Shown: piece after piece, positions 1 to 5,037 of the stretch | How positions within the stretch are numbered: position 1 is the stretch's first letter | How the letters are laid out: every line of letters begins with the position of its first letter | Assembly: GCA_023393265.1 (NCBI GenBank) | Contig: JAEWME010000266.1 | Span: forward strand, 1-5,037 | Direction: 5' to 3' | From: Bacteroidota bacterium | GTDB taxonomy: Bacteria; Bacteroidota; Bacteroidia; Bacteroidales; Prolixibacteraceae | DNA length: 5,037 bases | Program-made: the position numbers and the translations under genes | Notes under the pieces: generated by a model | Seen by the model: the letters and a program-made list of their open reading frames with translations, nothing else | Told to the model about the DNA's origin: nothing | Databases searched by the model: none

Positions 1-1884
1 GACAAAACCGGTAAGTTCTATTATCTTAATCCCCAGATTGGGAAACGTTATTTTACGAACGAGATAAACGCAACCAATGGGAATATGGATTTTTTCAGAA
101 AAGAAAAGACATCCGGAACTTTTCGAATATTTGTTTTTGGTGGTTCAACTGCCCTTGGCTTTCCTTACTTGTATAATGGCGCTTTCCCCCAAATGCTAAA
201 ATACCAACTACAAAGACATTATCCGGACTTAAATATCGAAATGATTAACCTTTCGTTGACGGCAATTAATAGCTATGCTGTTTTCGATATTTCAAAAGAA
301 GTTATAAAATATCAGCCCGATGCAGTTCTTATTTATACGGGGCAAAACGAATATCATGGCACTCTTGGTGTTGCCTCATCCAGTAGGTTCGGAAATAATC
401 CATTTTTAATCAACTTAATTATTCAATCGAAAAAATTGCGCTTGGTGCAATTGGTTTTTAATACAATCAATTCCTCGGAGAAATCTGATCACTCAACCGA
501 TCTGAACCTCACCTTAATGGAGCGACTTGCTTCAGGACAAAAGATACCATTTAATTCTGAAAAATATTGGTTGGGGATTCGTCAGTTCGAAAGGAATATC
601 AATAAAATTGTTGACCTATTTTCTTTAAAGAAAATCCCTGTATTTATTGGGACACTTGTCACGAATAAAAGAGGAATTCATCCATTTATAAGTGAGTTTT
701 CGAAAACAGAAAATACAGTGGAATGGAATCAGCTTTTTGATAACGGAAAATTTGCATTGCAGCATGGCGATACCATTAAAGCAACTGAGTTTCTTATCGC
801 TGCAAGTGAACTCGATAGCACTTTCGCTGAATGTCAGTTCCGTTTGGGCGAGATTTCGTTTGCCCAAAAAGATTACAAAACAGCCCGAAAATATTATACC
901 AATGCAAAGGAATTAGATCAACTTCGTTTTAGGGCTCCTGAAGCTTTTAATGACATCATTGAAAAAGTAGCAGGTAGTCGTAAAAATATTTATGTCACTG
1001 ATGTTGCTGCTGCTTTTGACTTAGCATCGCCACATCAGATTGTAGGTGAAGAACTCTTGCTTGAACACGTTCACCCAAATTTATCAGGATATTATTTGAT
1101 GGCCGATACCTATTATAAGGCCATATCTGCTGCCAATCTTATTCCAAAAACAAGGTTCAATAATATTCCGGCAGAATTAATCAAAAAACAAATGCCACTA
1201 ACTCAATTCGATACTGTTTACGGATATATTTCTAACATATTGCTGAAAGAAAACTGGCCATTCAACGAACCATTACCGGAACCAACTCCTGCTGAAAAGA
1301 CTTATGAAGGTAAAGTTGCCGGTGGTTTGGCAGTCAGGCAGTACTCATGGGAAACGGCTATGGAGAAACTGTTTAATTATTACTTTAAGAAATCGGACTT
1401 TGCGAATGCACTTCGTATTGCTGAAGGTCAGTCTCTTGTGTTTCCTTTCAACGCTACATATTTGGAACGGGCAACCAAGTTGGCTCAAAAACTGGACGAT
1501 GATGATAGAGCGCTTTTATATCTGACCAAAATCTGGAACAATTTTAACCATAGTAATGAAATTGCTCAGCAATTATTGACTACAACGCTTAATTCAGATC
1601 AGCCCAAATTGGCAATACCTTATTTGAATTACCTGATTCTCAATTCAAGTAGCAAACTACCTTATATTAAGATGAAAGATGAGATTGAAAAAATTATTGA
1701 ATCAGAAGATGAGTTAAAATTGAGTCCGGAAAATCTTCAGGTAACGAATAGAATTGTAGCCTCTTACATTCAGGTTAACAATTACAAATCGGCCCAAAAA
1801 TATATTAATTTATCATTAACGATAGATCCTGGTAATACAGAAGCAAGGAATTTGCAGATTAAAATAAATCAGCACAAAGAGTAA
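1..1884 (+). CDS. SGNH/GDSL hydrolase-like protein with inserted and C-terminal TPRs (5'-truncated)
   Basis: The frame is open from base 1 to the TAA at 1882-1884 (627 codons), so the start lies outside the window. The ATG at 85 is internal: the codons before it align with residues 50-80 of the next gene's product, and a membrane anchor like that protein's probably lies upstream. Numbering from base 1, an SGNH fold is visible: block I FGGST with nucleophile candidate Ser49 (bases 145-147), block III GQNE with Asn116, and block V EHVHPN with His358 (1072-1074). The usual Asp three residues before that His is Glu355. Two TPR-like helix pairs (about residues 243-310) are inserted between the strand ending in FIGTLV and the strand NIYVTDV. 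Further TPR-like helices fill about residues 450-620. By family it should be an extracytoplasmic esterase or acyltransferase acting on an envelope polymer; the substrate is unknown. It is the paralogue and operon partner of the gene at 1888. The fold assignment is firm; the activity is inferred. Confidence 0.85.
   Translation, partial: DKTGKFYYLNPQIGKRYFTNEINATNGNMDFFRKEKTSGTFRIFVFGGSTALGFPYLYNGAFPQMLKYQLQRHYPDLNIEMINLSLTAINSYAVFDISKEVIKYQPDAVLIYTGQNEYHGTLGVASSSRFGNNPFLINLIIQSKKLRLVQLVFNTINSSEKSDHSTDLNLTLMERLASGQKIPFNSEKYWLGIRQFERNINKIVDLFSLKKIPVFIGTLVTNKRGIHPFISEFSKTENTVEWNQLFDNGKFALQHGDTIKATEFLIAASELDSTFAECQFRLGEISFAQKDYKTARKYYTNAKELDQLRFRAPEAFNDIIEKVAGSRKNIYVTDVAAAFDLASPHQIVGEELLLEHVHPNLSGYYLMADTYYKAISAANLIPKTRFNNIPAELIKKQMPLTQFDTVYGYISNILLKENWPFNEPLPEPTPAEKTYEGKVAGGLAVRQYSWETAMEKLFNYYFKKSDFANALRIAEGQSLVFPFNATYLERATKLAQKLDDDDRALLYLTKIWNNFNHSNEIAQQLLTTTLNSDQPKLAIPYLNYLILNSSSKLPYIKMKDEIEKIIESEDELKLSPENLQVTNRIVASYIQVNNYKSAQKYINLSLTIDPGNTEARNLQIKINQHKE
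1876..1881 (+). promoter_or_regulatory. Weak purine-rich ribosome-binding region for the gene at 1888
   Basis: AAAGAG lies six bases before the ATG at 1888, inside the last codons of the preceding gene. It is only a partial Shine-Dalgarno match, as is usual in Bacteroidota. Its position just before the upstream stop suggests that ribosomes finishing the first gene start the second by translational coupling. Confidence 0.35.
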
Positions 1885-1887
1885 TCA

Positions 1888-3525
1888 ATGGATACGTCGG
1901 GGAAAAACAGAATTCTATATTTTAAATTGATAACCATCGCATTAGTAATTTTCTTTTTCCTGATGATAGAGATTACTGTCAGAATTCTGATCCCAGACAA
2001 TCAGAGTCAGGAACGTTTGATCGATCTCGGGGAATTAAATTTCTTTTCGAAGGTAAATATCAAGGGAGAACCGTCGATTCAGATTACAAATAAATACGGT
2101 TACAGCGATCAACATACCATTTTTAAGGAGAGGAAAATGCCTGGTACTTACCGTATCTTTTGCATTGGCGGATCTGCTTCCGCAGGCTGGCCACACCCTT
2201 TTAATGAAAGGTTCAGCACTTATTTGGATACTTGTTTAAAGAAAATTTACCCCGGAAAGCAGATTGAGATTATCAATTGCAGCGCACATGGCTTTGCCAG
2301 TTACCGGGTTCAGAAAATCTTTCATCAGCTTATTCCGTATCAACCCGATGCTGTCATTGTTTGGTCTGGAAATAACGAGTTTTTGGAAGATGACCGTTTT
2401 AAGGTCTCTAATTTTCAATCAGGCATAAATTGGTTAGCTGAAAGAATTAAAACCGTGCAACTGGTTAAAAAGGTTCTGCCTGTAAAAAAGCTTGATGGTA
2501 ACGAAATAGAATCAACGAACTCCTTCTGGAAAAAAGTTCAGCAACAATCGCTCGAATTATGCAGTGATCCCAAATTGTCGTTAAAAGTCAAATTGGGCTA
2601 TACGCAAAGTATCGAAAGCATTACTAAAGAGGCGGCTCAAAATGGAATAAAAGTATTTCTGTTTACAGTTCCAGTTAATCTGCGTGACTGGCAGCCAAAT
2701 GTATCCTATTCTTCCTTGAAAGGACCAGACTCTTTGGCCTGGTCTCAAATTTATAATTCAGGTCGTAATTCATTATTTAACAGTGATTACAATACTGCCA
2801 AGAGCTATTTTATGCAAGCAATCTCAAAAGAGCCATTACATGCTATGTCGTACTTTTTGCTAGCCAGGAGCCAGGAAGGCTTAAGAGATACAACAGAAGC
2901 CCTCGCCAATTATGTTCGGGCTAAAGATTTAGATTACAATCCTTTCAGAGCCATTTCAGATTTTAATAAAAGTCTTCGGATGATAGCAGATAGCAACCCT
3001 AATATTTCCTTATTTGATGCGGAGAAACTTTTTCAAAAATATGGGCAGCATGGAGTTCCTGGCTTCGATCTTTTCCTCGATTACGTTCATCCTACACGTT
3101 TGGGTAACCTGATATTAGCCAGTGAATTCAGTGAGTTTATCAGGGAACGAAATTTGTTTGCCATTCAGGATTCAGAAATTAAAATTGACACAGCATCACT
3201 AAAAAGTATGTTGTCAGATTATAATGAAGAAAACGATATAACACTTCAGATTACTCGTTATTCGCTTTGTTGCCTGACCCATCAGTACAAGTTTGCTGTT
3301 GTTTTTGGGAACAAAATCTTAAATAGCTTACCTGAGTCTTATCTCAATGACAAAGTGAATAGTAACGATGTGAATAAATTAAGAGATGGGGTAAAATGTT
3401 TTTCTAATTTTCTGGAAGTCGAAAAAGAAGTTCTTAAATCAGGAGATAAAATTCAGGATTTGAAGTCTGTTAATGAGTCTGTAAGGCAATTTTATGAGGT
3501 CTACTTTCCATACGGGACTTACTAA
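1888..3525 (+). CDS. Membrane-anchored SGNH/GDSL hydrolase-like protein with inserted TPRs
   Basis: This is a complete gene of 545 residues. A short basic N-terminus (Lys6, Arg8) precedes a single hydrophobic segment at about residues 14-35, giving an N-in anchor with the rest outside the cytoplasmic membrane. The SGNH blocks are: block I IGGSAS with Ser96 (bases 2173-2175), block II Gly135 (2290-2292), block III GNNE with Asn163 (2374-2376), and block V DYVHPT with Asp398 and His401 (3079-3090). The full Ser-Gly-Asn-Asp/His set is therefore present, although block I reads GGS rather than GDS. Two TPR-like helix pairs at about residues 284-350 are inserted between the strand KVFLFTVPV and the strand NISLFDA. 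The tail after residue 420 is helical-looking but short, unlike the long TPR tail of the preceding paralogue. The ATG at 1888 is the first possible start, since the upstream TAA is in frame one codon earlier and the next ATG falls in the membrane segment. The likely role is acyl transfer or ester hydrolysis on an exported polymer; the substrate is unknown. Confidence 0.87.
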   Translation: MDTSGKNRILYFKLITIALVIFFFLMIEITVRILIPDNQSQERLIDLGELNFFSKVNIKGEPSIQITNKYGYSDQHTIFKERKMPGTYRIFCIGGSASAGWPHPFNERFSTYLDTCLKKIYPGKQIEIINCSAHGFASYRVQKIFHQLIPYQPDAVIVWSGNNEFLEDDRFKVSNFQSGINWLAERIKTVQLVKKVLPVKKLDGNEIESTNSFWKKVQQQSLELCSDPKLSLKVKLGYTQSIESITKEAAQNGIKVFLFTVPVNLRDWQPNVSYSSLKGPDSLAWSQIYNSGRNSLFNSDYNTAKSYFMQAISKEPLHAMSYFLLARSQEGLRDTTEALANYVRAKDLDYNPFRAISDFNKSLRMIADSNPNISLFDAEKLFQKYGQHGVPGFDLFLDYVHPTRLGNLILASEFSEFIRERNLFAIQDSEIKIDTASLKSMLSDYNEENDITLQITRYSLCCLTHQYKFAVVFGNKILNSLPESYLNDKVNSNDVNKLRDGVKCFSNFLEVEKEVLKSGDKIQDLKSVNESVRQFYEVYFPYGTY

Positions 3526-3531
3526 TTATGA

Positions 3532-3604
3532 ATTGGTTAGGTTTGTTTTCTGAGAGTACTTGATTTAATTAACACTGAAACAGGTATTAATGGCCTAACT
3601 CAAT
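3532..3604 (+). repeat. Imperfect inverted repeat, possible weak transcript-end hairpin
   Basis: ATTGGTTAGG at 3532-3541 can pair with CCTAACTCAAT at 3594-3604: ten pairs with one bulged T at 3600. Inside the loop, ATTAA at 3568-3572 can pair with TTAAT at 3587-3591, and CTG at 3575-3577 with CAG at 3581-3583 around an AAA loop. The nested pairings start seven bases after the second gene's stop. A T-run begins at 3619, about 14 bases after the outer stem, too far for a classical intrinsic terminator. It may be a 3'-end structure or chance pairing in AT-rich DNA. Confidence 0.3.
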
Positions 3605-3631
3605 ATTAGTTCATACAGTTTTTATTATAAT

Positions 3632-3640
3632 AGAAGAGAA
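3632..3640 (+). promoter_or_regulatory. Purine-rich ribosome-binding region for the gene at 3643
   Basis: The all-purine run AGAAGAGAA lies directly before the ATG at 3643 and is the only Shine-Dalgarno-like sequence near this start. An in-frame TAG at 3631-3633 rules out any earlier start, so the start choice does not depend on this site. Confidence 0.35.
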
Positions 3641-3642
3641 AA

Positions 3643-5037
3643 ATGAAGTATAAGAATAAAACCTACTGGCTGCTGTTCATTTTCATGTTCGGTTTGGCAC
3701 CTGCACTTTTTGCCCAACCCATTACTACAGGTAACAAATACCTGAACATAAATGGCAAACCCGCCTTTATCAACGGTGTCAATTATACACCCACAAGCAA
3801 CTGGTTTCAGATACTCGATAACTGGAATTCCGCAGCCATTGAGCAGGACATGGATTCGCTGAAAAGCCTGGGCGTTGATTTTGCCCGGTTCATGCCGCTT
3901 TGGTATTTGATGCAACCCGAAAAAGACAAGCTCGACCAGCAAAAGTTCGACCGTGTGAATGAGCTGATAAACATTGCCGGCAAACGGGGCATTCTGGTTC
4001 AGCCCGCGCTAATTACAGGCTGGCTTAGTGGCGGAATCTTTAATCCTTATTGGGTGACTAAAGATATGTTTACTGACGGTGAACAAATAAAAGCCGAAAC
4101 TTGGTATGTGGAAAGTTTGGCCAAAAGCCTGAAAAATAATCCTTATGTACACAGTTTCGATTTTGGTAATGAAATCAATGCGCTGAAAGAAGTGGGCGGT
4201 TTTCCGGCAACTCCATCACAAACAAAAGACTGGATGGCCGAAATTTACAAAGCTTTCAAGAAAGGCGACGCAAACCGGCTGGTCACAAACGGAATCGGAA
4301 CCGGTTACGATGCAAACTTTCCAATTGAAAATATTGCGTTGGCGAGCGATTATATGTCGGCACACTCGTATCCTTATTTTCATGCCACCATTCTTGACGA
4401 CCCGTGGTTCGGTCTGCGTACTTCCTACAGTCCTAATCTGATGATTGCCTGGGCAAAAATGGCCGGAAAACCGGTGCTGATGCAGGAAACCGGCGTTTCT
4501 GACGAGTGGATAGGGCAGGAGCAACGCGCCAAATACCTCGAATTGATTTATTTCAGTTGCTGGGCCGATGGGGCTGCCGGTTTTGTGTGGTGGTGCTCGC
4601 ACGATATCGACAATGCTTTCCATATAAAACCCGATGCAAATGGCCGCCAAATGAAAGGCGGTGGAATGTTTGACCCGCTTGAATACAAAATGGGTTTATT
4701 AGATGTGAAAAACCAAAAACATCCGGCTGGCGAGATGTTTAAACAGTGCGTTTCTTTTTCAAAAAAGCTGGGACTGGAATGGGCCGACCAACTGCCTGTT
4801 TGTTACATTGTTGCTCCTGAAACGGTTTCGCTGAACGATTATTTCCGCAAGATGATAAACGCCTACACGCTGGCCAAACAAAACCATGTGGATGTCCGGT
4901 TTCTGCGGGAAAACAGCGATGTGCCTGCCGATGCTTCGTTTGTGATTATTCCCGGCTTTTCGCTCAAAGGTGAGGCGAAACAGAAAATTGCCAAATATCT
5001 TGAAGCGGGCGGAACTGTTTACCAGTCGGGTTACAAC
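3643..5037 (+). CDS. Secreted clan GH-A (GH5-like) glycoside hydrolase, 3'-truncated
   Basis: The frame is open from the ATG at 3643 to the right edge (465 codons, no stop), so the C-terminus is missing. Residues 1-24 form a signal peptide: basic n-region (KYKNK), hydrophobic core at about 8-23, and likely cleavage after Ala24. No lipobox Cys is present, so a soluble exported enzyme is expected. A TIM barrel follows from about residue 30 (FINGVNY opening strand). It carries the acid/base motif FDFGNEIN with Asn176-Glu177 (bases 4168-4173), the H-S-Y motif at 241-243, the nucleophile motif LMQETG with Glu282 (4486-4488), and the strand-8 Trp316-Trp317. These are hallmarks of retaining clan GH-A enzymes, nearest in pattern to GH5. 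From about residue 380 a new alpha/beta segment (VCYIVAP, then FVIIPGF and GGTVYQSG) resembles the GATase-like trimerization domain of GH42-type enzymes. The substrate is unknown; a beta-mannoside, -glucoside or -galactoside is plausible. G+C is visibly higher than in the two preceding genes. Confidence 0.85.
   Translation, partial: MKYKNKTYWLLFIFMFGLAPALFAQPITTGNKYLNINGKPAFINGVNYTPTSNWFQILDNWNSAAIEQDMDSLKSLGVDFARFMPLWYLMQPEKDKLDQQKFDRVNELINIAGKRGILVQPALITGWLSGGIFNPYWVTKDMFTDGEQIKAETWYVESLAKSLKNNPYVHSFDFGNEINALKEVGGFPATPSQTKDWMAEIYKAFKKGDANRLVTNGIGTGYDANFPIENIALASDYMSAHSYPYFHATILDDPWFGLRTSYSPNLMIAWAKMAGKPVLMQETGVSDEWIGQEQRAKYLELIYFSCWADGAAGFVWWCSHDIDNAFHIKPDANGRQMKGGGMFDPLEYKMGLLDVKNQKHPAGEMFKQCVSFSKKLGLEWADQLPVCYIVAPETVSLNDYFRKMINAYTLAKQNHVDVRFLRENSDVPADASFVIIPGFSLKGEAKQKIAKYLEAGGTVYQSGYN

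Larger units (their letters stand above)
3526..3642. other. AT-rich intergenic spacer
   Basis: These 117 bases separate the SGNH pair from the glycoside hydrolase gene. I see no open reading frame of note. I also find no clear Bacteroidota promoter (TAnnTTTG with a TTTG-type -33 element), although the change in composition across the spacer suggests a transcription-unit boundary. The only structure is the imperfect inverted repeat listed separately. Confidence 0.6.

Noticed and set aside
625..916. Short open frames on both strands inside the first SGNH gene
   Set aside because: They are shadows of the TPR-coding section, which makes sense in the main frame; no independent domain or ribosome-binding site was seen.
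1304..1525. 73-codon plus-strand open frame inside the first SGNH gene
   Set aside because: It overlaps the C-terminal TPR-like region in another frame and its translation has no recognisable features.
1882..1890. Possible stop-codon readthrough fusing the two same-frame SGNH genes
   Set aside because: TAA is an efficient stop, no readthrough signal is visible, and the second gene begins with its own ATG and membrane anchor, so two separate proteins are the simpler reading.
2236..2418. 60-codon minus-strand open frame
   Set aside because: It lies opposite blocks II and III of the second SGNH gene, whose motifs establish the true frame.
3565..3572. Perfect 8-base palindrome TTAATTAA in the spacer, considered as an operator
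   Set aside because: It is a single copy of pure A/T in AT-rich DNA, with no flanking symmetry or second copy.
3626..3631. TATAAT hexamer resembling an E. coli -10 box before the glycoside hydrolase gene
   Set aside because: It lies only 11 bases before the ATG, leaving almost no room for a leader and ribosome-binding site. It has no suitable -35 element, and Bacteroidota sigma factors use a different consensus. Such a hexamer is expected by chance in AT-rich DNA.
3625..3992. Two overlapping minus-strand open frames (105 and 61 codons)
   Set aside because: Both lie opposite the signal peptide and first barrel strands of the glycoside hydrolase, overlap each other, and have no recognisable motif.
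4216..4650. 144-codon open frame on the minus strand
   Set aside because: It is antisense to the glycoside hydrolase frame, which carries a signal peptide and both catalytic glutamates. The antisense translation shows no recognisable domain.

Overview
The window looks like a piece of a Bacteroidota chromosome, perhaps a Marinilabiliales/Prolixibacteraceae-type organism. The phylum is inferred from AT-rich coding, weak purine-rich ribosome-binding regions, absence of an E. coli-type promoter layout, and a secreted glycoside hydrolase typical of polysaccharide-using members. The finer placement is a guess. All three genes lie on the + strand.

Bases 1-1884 hold the end of a gene cut by the left edge; bases 1888-3525 hold a complete paralogue. 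Both encode SGNH/GDSL-hydrolase-like proteins with tetratricopeptide (TPR) helices inserted inside the hydrolase fold. The second has an N-terminal membrane anchor, so its catalytic domain should face the periplasm. The two genes share one reading frame and are separated by a stop codon and a single sense codon, so they almost certainly form one translationally coupled transcription unit. The best inference is that they act together on an envelope or extracellular polymer, for example adding or removing acyl groups on a polysaccharide. The substrate cannot be read from the sequence. The upstream protein has a Glu where the catalytic Asp is expected, and an Ala where its partner has the block II Gly.

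Bases 3526-3642 are a short AT-rich spacer with a long imperfect inverted repeat and no convincing promoter.

From base 3643 to the right edge runs a third gene, open at its 3' end. It encodes a secreted clan GH-A (GH5-like) glycoside hydrolase with both catalytic glutamates visible, followed by what looks like the start of a GATase-like/beta-galactosidase-trimerization-like domain. Its base composition is visibly richer in G+C than the first two genes, so it probably belongs to a different functional unit, such as a polysaccharide-degradation locus.

No RNA gene, CRISPR array, insertion sequence or attachment site was seen. I do not see a wholly new system. The most unusual material is the tandem SGNH-TPR pair.
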